In this document: positions 1-10,441 of the stretch, one piece after another
Numbering within the stretch: position 1 is the stretch's first letter
How the letters are laid out: each line of letters starts with the position of its first letter
Assembly (NCBI GenBank): GCA_021186555.1
Contig: JAJKFL010000002.1
Span: 3,986,501-4,050,500, forward strand
Source: Reticulitermes speratus
Lineage: Eukaryota; Arthropoda; Insecta; Blattodea; Rhinotermitidae
DNA: 64,000 nt
Direction: 5' to 3'
Made by a program: the position numbers and the translations under genes
Notes under the pieces: generated by a model
Databases searched by the model: none
The model's input: the letters and a program-made list of their open reading frames with translations, nothing else
Told to the model about the DNA's origin: nothing

Positions 1-284
1 CCAGCTGCCAGCGAAAATAACGTTTTTAAATGTTTGGTACTACAATTTTTCAACGCCTTTTTTTTTCTGGACACAGTTAAAGGAGGACTTCCTCTAAATA
101 CACTGTTCACCAACACGCAGGGGTCAGGGTAGCTGCGAAAGAAATGCGTGGGAATAAAAACACACGACTAATTGCAATAATTATTTGTATGGAGGAGAGA
201 ATTTCTTGGGAAGCTAACAGTTTCTCAGCTCGTGAAGAAATTCCCAGCAATTTATCCAGTCCAAAAATTACTACAATTTATCCT

Positions 285-455
285 AGGGCCTGCCACTCTC
301 CTCTATGACTTATCCTGGTTTAGATAAATTTAGTCAACACCCTCCCATACTGCTTCTTTCAGATACGTTTTAATATTATCCTCTCATCTATACCTACGTC
401 TTCCAAGTGGCCTCTTTATTTCTGGATTCCCCACTAATTCTTCTACGAATCTTTA
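285..455 (-). pseudogene. Fragment of LINE-A-like non-LTR retrotransposon 3' coding end
   Basis: Read on the minus strand this matches the last part of the LINE-A reading frame seen at 1.6, 13.8 and 29.7 kb. It has the stretch that encodes the [15 protein letters not shown] segment (the run ggataatattaaaa is present), followed by a degraded W-I-D..QD..WRA-like tail. It is diverged and full of stops, so it is a dead fragment. It may belong to a sister subfamily, because the sequence around 'gtatgggagggtgtt' differs from the other copies. Confidence 0.55.
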
Positions 456-544
456 TTGTACCCCGTGTGAATTCGTCCCCCCACCCTCCCACCTTTACAT
501 TTGGATCAATCTAATAATAATTAGCAACGAGTACAGATCGTGAA

Positions 545-960
545 GCAATTCATTATGCAGGTGTCTGCGTGTTCGTATCTCTTCCTGTCTAAAAATAATG
601 CAGGTGTGTATGATTACTATCGATAAATCACTGATGTGTATTTGGACTTCTTCCATCGTCACTGATTACACAAACACGACGTTTCGAAAGCAGATAGCTT
701 TCGTCTTCAGGTTCACTAACATCTTGAGAAAAAGTGACAATCTAAAGGAGCCCAAAACCTACAAATTTATATGTAAGAGACAAAATTATCCAGACCTCTG
801 AATATGAAATTAATGTGTACAAAAGTGAGTCTAAAATTGTAATAAATTAAAAGAATTTTCTCTTATTAAAAATTAAAATCACATGGAATGAACAAGCAAC
901 AAAATAATTTTTTTTTCAGTAAATCAAAATATAAGGTAATAACAACACATTCAACACCCT
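545..960 (-). repeat. Dispersed hammerhead-bearing repeat, copy 1
   Basis: This block matches 20985-21690: both contain the stretch beginning near 'ctgatgtgtatttgga', the GTTTC-containing core, and the tract 'acctacaaattcatat' with small differences. The minus strand carries a hammerhead-like core at 671-715. The repeat has no coding potential that I recognise. The core suggests kinship with Penelope-like terminal repeats; the boundaries are estimates. Confidence 0.55.
671..715 (-). ncRNA. Hammerhead-ribozyme-like motif
   Basis: On the minus strand CTGAAGA (complement of 704-710) is followed by one extra base, then a perfect 6-bp helix (GAAAGC paired with GCTTTC, 5-nt loop), then GAAA and CGTC (complement of 678-685). 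This is the order of a type I hammerhead: C3-A9 core, helix II, G12-A15.1, very short helix III, H17. Helix I is weak. The extra base between A9 and helix II is non-canonical, although a similar extra base is known in a viroid hammerhead. Activity is not shown. Confidence 0.5.
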
Positions 961-1574
961 CTGTTGGTGAAATCACGCACCTACTATTTTCGATTTCCGC
1001 TGTTCACTAACAGACTATTCAACTCATATTGGGTAGCAAATCGTATGGCTTTCAGCTATTAACACAAATATATCGACAGGTTTATATTTACGTGTATTTT
1101 ATAAGTATTGCAACAATAACTATTATTGGCATATATAAGTATTATTATACATATATGGAGTGTTACTGATTTTGTCTAGGTGTGTACCTTGATAGGTAAT
1201 TAGTATCGGTAATTAATGTGTCAGTAACTGAATCACCTTATGTCCTTCAGAATAAATACTGAGGTTTAAGACAGTAGTTTTGTTACGGTGCCTTACGACG
1301 CCATTCTAAATTCTTCAGTAGGTGTCCTGAGGATTATGTAAGCGTCCATTATTCTAACTGTCTTTGGTTTATGAAATGCTAAGCGTAACTCTGTTGTGAA
1401 TTTTATATACTTGTAACTGTCTTTAAATACTGCTGAACATATATCGAAACTAATTTTATATTAAAATCTTGAGATTTATTATATCATTAGCATTTAAAAG
1501 TGCTGATTTTCATGGTTGGTTTCGACCTATCAGTTAATGTTAATTCGCATATTTTATTAATTTCCGTTGTTGCT
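961..1574. other. AT-rich unique-looking DNA
   Basis: No gene, tRNA head, tandem array or clear transposon end was seen. Confidence 0.5.
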
Positions 1575-2100
1575 GTTTCGTATGGGTGTTAAACTTGGTC
1601 TCTCACATTGAGAGAGGCACATAGGCTGAGGGTGTTCGAGAATACGGTGCTGAGGGGGATATTTGGGCCTAAGAGGGACGGGGTAACAGGGGAGTGGAGA
1701 AGACTACATAACGAGGAACTTAATGATCTGTACTGATCACCAAATATTATTCGGGTGATAAAATCAAGAAGAATGAGGTGGGTGGGTCATGTAGCACGTA
1801 TGGGGAGAGCAGAGGTACATACAGGATTTTGGTGGGGCGATCTAAGGGAAGGAGACCACTTGGAAGACCCAGGCGTAGATGGGAGGATAATATTAAAATG
1901 GATCTTCAAGAAGTGGGATGGAGGGCGTGGACTGGATTGATATGGCTCAGGATAGGGACAGGTGGAGAGCTCTTGTGAGTGCGGTAATGAACCTTCGGGT
2001 TCCGTAAAATGTGGGGAATTTGTTGACTAGCTGAAGACCTGTTAGCTTCTCAAGAAGGACTGTGCTCCATGGAGTTAGTTAGTTAGTTAGTTAGTTGGTT
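1575..2100 (+). pseudogene. LINE-A retrotransposon, 5'-truncated 3' end
   Basis: The plus strand encodes, with stops and frame changes, the C-terminal region of a non-LTR retrotransposon polyprotein: a Y/W-G-C-E-T-W-like start, [33 protein letters not shown], then a degraded W-ED-IK-MDL segment and AQDRDRW. It ends with the family's 3' UTR (reading 'aaccttcgggttcc', then 'gaaggactgtgctcc') and a (GTTA)n tail at about 2070-2110. This region follows the reverse transcriptase domain in the full protein; the RT itself is absent. An in-frame stop (LNDLY*) and a shift after the DLQEVG position show it is dead. Confidence 0.75.
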
Positions 2101-2110
2101 GGTTAGTTAG

Positions 2111-3500
2111 TTTCCTGCTTAATTTTTGTATCTTAAGCCAATTTTTTTGTGTTATTGAATATTCTACCTGTAAAATATATGTGTAAATATATAAAAATAA
2201 ATGCCTGTTTTGCTACACATTTAGATTTACATTATCAGAAATTTTATTAGTTGCTACTTGACTCGTTTCGCTGTTGTAACTACATATCTCGACGTGTCAT
2301 GGCGCTGTTAACGTTACGTTAACCTCTACTAAAAACAAAAGAAGACACGAATTATTATCCTTTTTACAATTTTATTTCACAAGTAATAAAAACAACTCAT
2401 TAGGAAGCTACTTTATGGATTTAAGACCGACGTATGTACATCGAGATTCTGTCTCAATTTTGTGTACAGATTTGGAAAAAAAAGCTACTTAAATTCAGAC
2501 AAAGACAAGAAGATTGGACATAACGTCATTTGGAGTTTAAAATTCGTGTTTAGGTTATAAAACTAACTCTTACGTCGTAAAGATGTTGCCAATTCTATTT
2601 ATTTGTCAAGAATGAATTAAACAAGACTTAATACGCTCTTCTCCTGAGGAACAACCGTGTTTGTAAGGTGCAACCACTGACTTCGCCTCCTGGTCTCATT
2701 TTGAATACTGCAAATATGCCTTTTCCTTTCTTAGAGCGGAATACATTGTAGAGCAGTAAGAATCCAACGTGAATTTTGTTCTTACGCAGGTCCATGCAAA
2801 CAGACAATTTAGAACTTAGGACGATGTAGGTAATGCAGTTCTAGAAGGAATGCTCTAAGGAATGGTAATTAGATCTCTCCTTCCATCAAAGCCGTAGACT
2901 TAAGAGAGATTGTCTCAAGTAGAACACGCTTCTGTGATTTAGTTTTATTTGCTGCCAGCAAACTTGCAGTGCCGCACTGCGCAATCCGCCATGACACGAA
3001 GGTAATTTGGGCTGTTGCTGGTCAGAGAGACTTTCGCTGGGGCTTTTATTTTAACAGCAGAAGACGACAATATGATAACCTTCGGCTTTTTGTTTTTTGT
3101 CACGTGACAGAACTGAGATTGTGTACGGAGCAAAAATGGCACAAGGAACTACAACAGAAAAATGTAACACGTTTTCTAGTTTGTGTATCGGCCCTGTCAC
3201 TACAAAAGCTTTGAGTATTTGGATGGATGCTAAACTCGAAATGGTATGTAAGAAAAGAATGTGGCCTCATCGAGGTATTAACACGGAATTTGCCTGAAAG
3301 GGCTAATAAAATTTACGAAATATTCTTTCAGAGTAGCCAATGCGACGGTCGGGTTTCGATATAAGTATCTGCCTCATAAAAATATAGGTCCAACTTCTTC
3401 AGTAAAATTTGTACTGATACAGGCTTGCATACTTAGGACTACGTAAGGTTATATATTATATATATATATATATACCGTGCAGTTGTCTTACACGTCGAAG
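2111..3500. other. No recognised feature
   Basis: Unique-looking AT-rich sequence. Short open frames near 2945-3300 overlap on both strands and resemble no family. A short (TA)n run lies at about 3450-3475. Confidence 0.45.
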
Positions 3501-3518
3501 TTGTGTTTGCAAACACTG

Positions 3519-3646
3519 CACAAAGCAATTTCTTTAAGCTTCTACATGTTTCGGCTACGTATTTTAGCCATTGGCTTCCTGATGATGGCTAAAATACGTA
3601 GCCGAAACACGTAGGAGTGTAATAAATTCCTTTGTGCAGTTGGAAA
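3519..3646. repeat. Foldback locus with hammerhead-like core
   Basis: An inverted repeat. The left arm starts with 'gcacaaagcaattt' and contains ctacatgtttcggctacg; the right arm contains the complement (cgtagccgaaacacgtag) and ends with 'aattcctttgtgc'. The two arms meet near 3570. The right arm has a full CTGATGA core; on the left arm the equivalent position is lost. It resembles other divergent hammerhead-like pairs in this window. Confidence 0.65.
3575..3617 (+). ncRNA. Hammerhead-ribozyme-like motif
   Basis: CTGATGA at 3579-3585, one extra T, helix II (GGCTA with TAGCC), GAAA at 3604-3607, short helix III (CACGTA region) and a predicted cleavage position after A3613. Helix I pairs CTTC (3575-3578) with GGAG (3614-3617), including one G-U. 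All core bases are intact apart from the extra T after A9. Inference: a minimal type I hammerhead of Penelope-like type. Confidence 0.55.
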
Positions 3647-3904
3647 TGAAACGTGTATGTTTAGGCTTACTGTGCGTCTCTATGTAGTGGTTAAAACTTT
3701 TGCTGCTTATTTGAAATACGCCGAGAATGAATATTGAATACCCAAGAAAATTTTTAAATATTACAGTACAATAAATAACTGTCATTTCCTTATTTGTATC
3801 TACTGTTCATTATTCGCAGGTTTCCCGGCATTCGGCGCTATATGACTTACGAGGTTATATTAGCCCTTTAAATACTAAAATTAGACTGAATTACATGTAA
3901 AGGT

Positions 3905-5838
3905 TCAGCTCGTACCGCGCAGTAAACGTACTCCGTCTCAGTTATACAAACCAGTCAGTTAATGTTGTACAGTGAAATAATCGTTGTTTGTTCTGAGATC
4001 CACATAAATACAGTCCGTACCGCGCAGTAAACACACTACGTCTCAGTTATACAAACCAGTCAGTTAATGTTGTACAGTGAAATAATCGCTGTTTGTTCTG
4101 AGATCCACACAAAACACATAAATACAGTCCGTACCGCGCAGTAAACACACTCCGTCTCAGTTATACAAACCAGTCAGTTAATGTTGTACAGTGAAATAAT
4201 CGCTGTTTGTTCTGAGATCCACACAAAACACATAAATACAGTCCGTACCGCGCAGTAAACACACTCCGTCTCAGTTATACAAACCAGTCAGTTAATGTTG
4301 TACAGTGAAATAATCGCTGTTTGTTCTGAGATCCACACAAAACACATAAATACAGTCCGTACCGCGCAGTAAACACACTCCGTCTCAGTTATACAAACCA
4401 GTCAGTTAATGTTGTACAGTGAAATAATCGCTGTTTGTTCTGAGATCCACACAAAACACATAAATACAGTCCGTACCGCGCAGTAAACACACTCCGTCTC
4501 AGTTATACAAACCAGTCAGTTAATGTTGTACAGTGAAATAATCGCTGTTTGTTCTGAGATCCACACAAAACACATAAATACAGTCCGTACCGCGCAGTAA
4601 ACACACTCCGTCTCAGTTATACAAACCAGTCAGTTAATGTTGTACAGTGAAATAATCGCTGTTTGTTCTGAGATCCACACAAAACACATAAATACAGTCC
4701 GTACCGCGCAGTAAACACACTCCGTCTCAGTTATACAAACCAGTCAGTTAATGCTGTACAGTGAAATAATCGCTGTTTGTTCTGAGATCCACACAAAACA
4801 CATAAATACAGTCCGTACCGCGCAGTAAACACACTCCGTCTCAGTTATACAAACCAGTCAGTTAATGTTGTACAGTGAAATAATCGCTGTTTGTTCTGAG
4901 ATCCACACAAAACACATAAATACAGTCCGTACCGCGCAGTAAACACACTACGTCTCAGTTATACAAACCAGTCAGTTAATGTTGTACAGTGAAATAATCG
5001 CTGTTTGTTCTGAGATCCACACAAAACACATAAATACAGTCCGTACCGCGCAGTAAACACACTCCGTCTCAGTTATACAAACCAGTCAGTTAATGCTGTA
5101 CAGTGAAATAATCGCTGTTTGTTCTGCGATTCACACAAAACACATAAATACAGTCCGTACCGCGCAGTAAACACACTCCGTCTCAGTTATACAAACCAGT
5201 CAGTTAATGCTGTACAGTGAAATAATCGCTGTTTGTTCTGCGATTCACACAAAACACATAAATACAGTCCGTACCGCGCAGTAAACACACTCCGTCTCAG
5301 TTATACAAACCAGTCAGTTAATGCTGTACAGTGAAATAATCGCTGTTTGTTCTGAGATCCACACAAAAACACATAAATACAGTCCGTACCGCGCAGTAAA
5401 CACACTCCGTCTCAGTTATACAAACCAGTCAGTTAATGCTGTACAGTGAAATAATCGCTGTTTGTTCTGAGATCCACACAAAACACATAAATACAGTCCG
5501 TACCGCGCAGTAAACACACTACGTCTCAGTTATACAAACCAATCAGTTAATGCTGTACAGTAAAATAATCGCTGTTTGTTCTGAGATCCACACAAAACAC
5601 ATAAATACAGTCCGTACCGCGCAGTAAACACACTCCGTCTGAGTTATACAAAAGAGTCAGTTAATGTTGTACAGTGAAATAATCGCTGTTTGTTCTGAGA
5701 TCCACACAAAACACATAAAGACAGTCCGTACCGCGCAGTAAACACACTCCGTCTCAGTTATACAAACCAGTCAGTTAATGCTGTACAGTGAAATAATCGC
5801 TGTTTGTTCTGAGATCCACAAAAAAACACATAAATACA
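3905..5838 (+). repeat. 114-bp satellite array, about 17 copies
   Basis: The phrase 'cagtccgtaccgcgcag' recurs every 114 bp (4011, 4125, 4239 and so on to 5722), with one 115-bp unit near 5265 and a shorter first unit. Copies differ at only a few sites (for example ctccg/ctacg, atgttgtac/atgctgtac, gagatcc/gcgattc), which implies recent homogenisation. Neighbouring units share variants (two successive 'gcgattc' units at about 5125 and 5240), as unequal exchange predicts. A single diverged monomer lies at 36.93 kb. Confidence 0.95.
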
Positions 5839-6865
5839 CTGTGTGGGTAGAACTTAGAATTGTTGAATGTTAATCTTGGTGGTACATATAGTAACCACTG
5901 GGCTTTAAAGGGGTAAATAAAATAAAGGGGATTCCAGAATGACATTTGAGCTATCTAGAATTTTATTAAGAATTACCTCTTTATATCTGTAATTCTCTTT
6001 AAACTTTATCTTCACTTCAGTTTATATTTAGTTTAAATAAGCAATCATTATGCACAGAATGTGGTTTTCATATGCTTTCCAATTATTCCAAGGTATTACG
6101 TGGCTTCTTAACAACCATTCACAAATGATGAGATGAATTGCTCTTTTTTACCTCTGGTTTTGTATTTCACCATCTCTCCAGAGGAACTGTGCAGTCTGAT
6201 TAAGCATTCCTCTATTACACTCTAATAACCAAGCTTAAGAATTAATGGATTCATTAGTTACGTGGAGGACAAGATGAAAGTGACTGGTTAGTGGCTGATG
6301 TCTGCGGCCATTAGGGGATAAATTGCGCGCAGAAAGGGGCTGCTCTCTTCGCTGGACATACTTCGTGAATATGTTATGCCTGGCTTGTGCAATTTATGCA
6401 GGGCTGAAGAAATTGATTTTGACAGGAGGGATATTTTCACCCATAAAAATCCTTTTCACCTTTTCTGTTTTTTAATTTATCCTCTTAAGTAAAAACCACA
6501 TCACTAAGGCTTACACGAATGGGGATAAGAGTATAGTCCACCGACAAGTAGATGATCCCTACTAGGAATATGGTAGGTACGCATGCGCAAAATTCCGTGG
6601 CAAATGACGTTTGAATACTACCCATCCTGAAAGCATCAGCACAGTTCACACGCTCACTGCACGCTACTCGAAATACTTCATATTTTTAGTCTGTGTACAG
6701 TAGTAGAATAATCTGTCACTCCTACCGATAGCAGTCGTCTCTTCCCCTTTGTATAGTCAACTCCCGCCGTATTGCAATAGACAATTCCACTTTCTCTGGG
6801 ATTATATCCTGGTCTGTTACCTATACTAACAGCTCAATATCTGTACATTGAATTTTACTTTATAT
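5839..6865. other. Flank of the 114-bp satellite, then unique DNA
   Basis: The first ~65 bp ('agtaaccactgggctttaaa') resembles sequence just after the isolated monomer at 37.07 kb ('agtaaccgctaggatttaa'), so it belongs to the ancestral dispersed repeat. The remainder shows nothing recognisable. Confidence 0.5.
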
Positions 6866-6951
6866 TTACCGTGCATTTTTGTACAATTGATTATTTTCTA
6901 CCAACAAATGCACCAAGACAGTTTTGTCACTGTTTTCTTTATTGAAAGAAT

Positions 6952-6993
6952 GCCCCAATACGTATTTCGACAATTATATTGCCATCATCAGGG
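6952..6993 (-). ncRNA. Hammerhead-ribozyme-like motif, left arm
   Basis: Minus strand: CTGATGA (complement of 6985-6991), extra T, helix II GGCAAT/ATTGTC with a 3-nt loop, GAAA (complement of 6965-6968), self-complementary TACGTA, then TT and GGGG. Core intact apart from the extra base; helix I has only about two pairs. Confidence 0.55.
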
Positions 6994-7227
6994 TTTTTTT
7001 AAGTGAGCTGTTACATAGACCAATTCTTAAGCTACGTCATAACAGTGAGTCAATGTTTGTTATTACTTGACTATACTTTATTATTTTACTGTTAATTTTA
7101 ATAACTTTTAGCAACTTAACAATACCACTAATTATACAAAAAATATTATGAAGTGGTAATAACAAACATTGACTAACTGTTATGACGTAACTTGAGAATT
7201 GGTCTATGTAACAGCTCACTTAAAATA

Positions 7228-7271
7228 CTCCCTGATGATGGCAATATAATTGTCGAAATGCGTATTGGGGC
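7228..7271 (+). ncRNA. Hammerhead-ribozyme-like motif, right arm
   Basis: CTGATGA at 7232-7238, extra T, the same perfect helix II (GGCAAT/ATTGTC), GAAA at 7255-7258, minimal helix III, then GGGG at 7267-7270 pairing with CTCC at 7228-7231. This is the mirror copy of the 6952-6993 motif, pointing the other way. Confidence 0.6.
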
Positions 7272-7335
7272 ACTCTTATAATAAAGAAAACAGTGACAAA
7301 ACTTGTCTTGGTGCATTTGTTGGTATAAATAATCA

Positions 7336-7900
7336 ATCTGTACATTGCTTGTAAACGAAGATAAATTTTCCAGACCTCAAGTTCCGGCTACTTTAACGTC
7401 GTGACACTCGATCCTTTTTTCTCATTGGATAAAGACGGTTTAGTCTTAGGGCTTGTCTAATGCGGCTGTGAAGGAAAACTTTGCTATTTTACCTGCACCT
7501 TACTTGAAAGCAGAAAGCAGAATGAACCGTGTACTTACAGCTCTGGGCTTCTTATCCTCTCTCCTGCTGCTGGCCTAAACACCTCGGGCAGTGCAATGTG
7601 GACTGAGAGTTGTGGTGGATTACTTACGCCTGGCTTCTCCTTTGTAACGTCCTCAGTAACTGTAGCATTTCGCAGGGCAATAGCGTGCACGCGCTTACTT
7701 TGATAGCCTGCCAGTTAATAAATTACGGTCCGATGGTTGTGCCGTCTTTACAATCCCCAGTTGCAGAAATGTATATATATACTTTGCCGGTTAATATTTC
7801 TGATTTATGTTCTAGAAGGTTCAGTTTAGATGTTCAGATTTAAGGTTAGCTCGTTTGGTTCAGGTGATTTCTTAGCGACTATTCAGTACCTGTAGGTATG
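7336..7900. other. No recognised feature
   Basis: Slightly GC-richer than its surroundings. A 77-codon open frame at 7610-7843 resembles no known family. Confidence 0.4.
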
Positions 7901-7907
7901 CAATAGA

Positions 7908-8178
7908 AGGCCGGGATAGCGACTCGCTACGGGCTGGACGGTCCGGGGATCGAATCCCGGAGAGGGAGAGATTTTCCGCAACGGTCCAGACCGGCCCTGG
8001 GGCCCAATCAGCCTCCTATAAAATGGGTACCGGGTCTCTTTCCCGGGGGTAAAGTCGTCGGCGCGTGGCGTTGACCACCCACCCCCATCTAGCGCCGAGA
8101 TCAAAGAAAGAGTAGAGCTATACCTCTACTCCCGCTCTGGGCCATCATTGCCTGTTCCAGGATGAATTTTAAATTTAC
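7908..8178 (+). mobile_element. SINE-C copy
   Basis: A tRNA-like head (ggccgggatagcgactcgct, B-box-like ggatcgaatccc) is followed by the family body (gtccagaccggccctgg, ccatctagcgccgag, agtagagctatacctctact, gcctgttccagg). Other copies: 35786-36066, 45985-46112, 59107-59647 and diverged ones at 16.7, 50.5 and 55.2 kb. Possible target duplication: acctgtagg at 7888 and 8177. The head should carry an internal RNA polymerase III promoter. Confidence 0.8.
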
Positions 8179-8205
8179 CTGTAGGAAAATATTAAGTTAC
8201 TAACG

Positions 8206-8673
8206 ACACGTGTACAACACCTATGCCATGACACGTGTACAACACCTATGCCATTACACGTGTGCAACACCTATGCCATGACACGTGTACAACACCTATG
8301 CCGTGACACGTGTACAACACCTATGCCATGACACGTGTACAACACCTATGCCGTGACAAGTGTACAACACCTATGCCATGACACGTGTACAACACCTATG
8401 CCATTACACGTGTGCAACACCTATGCCATGACACGTGTACAACACCTATGCCGTGACACGTGTACAACACCTATGCCATGACACGTGTACAACACCTATG
8501 CCGTGACAAGTGTACAACACCTATGCCATGACACGTGTACAACACCTATGCCATGACACGTGTACAAGACCTATGCCATGACACGTGTACCACACCTATG
8601 CCATGACACGTGTACAACACCTATGCCATGACAGGTGTACAAGACCTATGCCATGACACGTGTACCACACCTA
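8206..8673 (+). repeat. 25-bp tandem array with 150-bp higher-order unit
   Basis: About 19 copies of a 25-bp unit, acacgtgtac + aacacctatg + ccatg. Variants (ccatt, gtgtgc, ccgtg, acaagtg) recur in the same order: the six units from 8231 to 8380 are repeated exactly from 8381 to 8530. Most units contain the palindrome acacgtgt (E-box CACGTG). Confidence 0.95.
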
Positions 8674-9057
8674 ATGTCCGGAAATCATTAAAAGAAGAAA
8701 CAGAGTTTAAGAACACGAAATCATAAACATAATCTGTGAAATGTAAACTGAAAATAAGCTGAATTAGTCAAATTACCCTCCACATTTACCACGAGTGTGC
8801 ACCAACTATCCTAAAAATTATCGGTGGTGTAGGTTAGGCCCCTTAAGCCCGACAGCGCGAGCGGCCGCGAGGTCTAGGAAACTCCAAAAACGAATACAAT
8901 TCTATAATATGTTGTGAGGTTTTTCGGACTGAATTCCGTTCTGCTCTCATAGGGCAGTATTCTGGATTCCTATTATGAGATCTGGGAGTAACGTATGTAC
9001 AAATGGGGGGGGGGTGGTGGCGCGGCCCATTGGTTTCTACGTCACTCGGAATTGGGC
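8674..9057. other. No recognised feature
   Basis: Spacer between two arrays. It includes a GC-rich patch (agcgcgagcggccgcg) at about 8853 and a 10-G run near 9005. Confidence 0.5.
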
Positions 9058-9537
9058 GTTACAGTACGTTACAGTACGTTACAGCACGTTACAGCACGTT
9101 ACAGTACGTTACAGTAAGTTACAGCACGTTACGGTACGTTACAGCACGTTACAGTACGTTACAGTAAGTTACAGCACGTTACGGTACGTTACAGCACGTT
9201 ACGGTACGTTACAGCACGTTACAGTACGTTACAGTAAGTTACAGTACGTTACGGTACGTTACAGCACGTTACAGTACGTTACAGTAAGTTACAGCACGTT
9301 ACAGTACGTTACAGCACATTACAGTACGTTACAGTAAGTTACAGCACGTTACAGTACGTTACAGCACATTACAGTACGTTACAGTAAGTTACAGCACGTT
9401 ACGGTACGTTACAGCACGTTACAGTACGTTACAGTAAGTTACAGCACGTTACGGTACGTTACAGCACGTTACAGTACGTTACAGTAAGTTACAGCACGTT
9501 ACGGTACGTTACAGTACGTTACAGCACGTTACAGTTA
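9058..9537 (+). repeat. 10-bp tandem array (acagtacgtt type), about 48 copies
   Basis: Consecutive decamers of form acagYaMgtt: acagtacgtt, acagcacgtt, acagtaagtt, acggtacgtt, acagcacatt. The order of variants shows longer periodicity of about 50-60 bp. Because no variant creates a stop in some frames, a long open frame runs through part of it; this is a by-product of the repeat, not a gene. Confidence 0.95.
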
Positions 9538-9719
9538 ATTGTGGTACTGGGGCAAATTTTCCTCCGAGCGTTTTTTATTTTCTCCTGTCAGTTAATATAC
9601 CACTAAAACTTCTTACCATACCTTATCACAGGCTGGTAAATAGAGAAATTTTTGGAGAAAGTATCAAAGGACTCAGACGAACAACAGATGTGTTTGTGCT
9701 ATAAAAATAAGCTCTAGCC

Positions 9720-10205
9720 CAGTGGTTCCCAAAGTGGGCGGTACCGTCCCCTGGGGGGCGGTGGGATTACCGAGGTTTGCGCTAATAGGTACGAGAGGTG
9801 GAAGGGAGCGCTGTTATTATCACAGGGGGGCGCTAGTAGACAAGTAGTGCATTTATTTTTATAATAAAATTCAAATAAAGTAATTTTTGTGTTGAAAATA
9901 AAAAATGAACTGAATTTCTTAGAATTTTAATTTATGAATCTTATTCAAGCACATATTTTTTTAATAAACTATTGGTAGATGAATTATTGTTAATCATAAA
10001 AAATATAATAAATTTTAAATTATTAATTAACACATAAAACATTAAGTTTAACTCGTATAATTTTATTTAAACGATTTTTTAAATATAAAATAAAAGTGGA
10101 AACAGAAACGCATTTATATATATTTTTTAAAAAAGATAGGGGGGCGCTGTGGGTGTGTATATGGAACCAAGGGGGCGGTGGACCGAAAAAGTTTGGGGAC
10201 CGCTG
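9720..10205. mobile_element. hAT-type non-autonomous element
   Basis: Starts cagtggttcccaaagtggg and ends gtttggggaccgctg, imperfect terminal inverted repeats typical of hAT elements. It is flanked by an 8-bp duplication, ctctagcc (9712-9719) and ctctagac (10206-10213), with one mismatch. The inside is AT-rich with subterminal gggggcgct repeats on both sides and no transposase remnant, so it is a MITE-like derivative. Confidence 0.85.
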
Positions 10206-10361
10206 CTCTAGACGAATAACACGTGCAAATTAAGAAGTTCCTTTATAGCAAATTATTAACAGTTTATCTGTCTTAGCAATAAAGAGAAGTCAAAGATTTA
10301 GCAGCTCATAACTTGATAAGGGTCTGTAAAGTAGGCTTTCTGAATAACACATTACAATATA

Positions 10362-10439
10362 CAGGGTATACACAAAAGAATGGTGCGGTTTACTATGTAT
10401 TTAGTATGGAAACCGCACCATTCTTTTGTGTATACCCTG
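10362..10439. mobile_element. 78-bp perfect-hairpin mariner-like MITE, copy 1
   Basis: Two arms of about 31 bp (cagggtatacacaaaagaat, then ggtgcggttt) in inverse orientation around a ~16-bp loop, flanked by TA on each side. The TA target and CAGGG ends point to Tc1/mariner. Same ends as copies at 19830, 42138 and 58705, and as the 404-bp element at 51569. Confidence 0.85.
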
Positions 10440-10441
10440 TA

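Larger units (their letters stand above)
6866..7335. repeat. 430-bp palindromic element with paired hammerhead-like cores
   Basis: Long inverted repeat. The left arm begins ccaacaaatgcaccaag at 6901 and the right arm ends cttggtgcatttgttgg at 7323. Arms include matching 'cagtgacaaaac', 'gccccaata', 'gagctgttacatagacca' and 'aacaaacattgact' segments, with a central ~70-bp spacer near 7070-7140. An accgtgcat box lies just outside at 6868. Each arm has one hammerhead-like core, pointing outward. There is no coding sequence, which suggests a non-autonomous or collapsed Penelope-like terminal-repeat pair. Confidence 0.8.

Noticed and set aside
3905-5838. CRISPR-like array
   Set aside because: Units of 114 bp are contiguous with no unique spacers, and the sequence is eukaryotic.
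8975-9337. 120-codon open frame rich in YVTVRYS-like peptides
   Set aside because: It is the 10-bp array read in frame; no unit contains a stop. There is no signal of coding selection.
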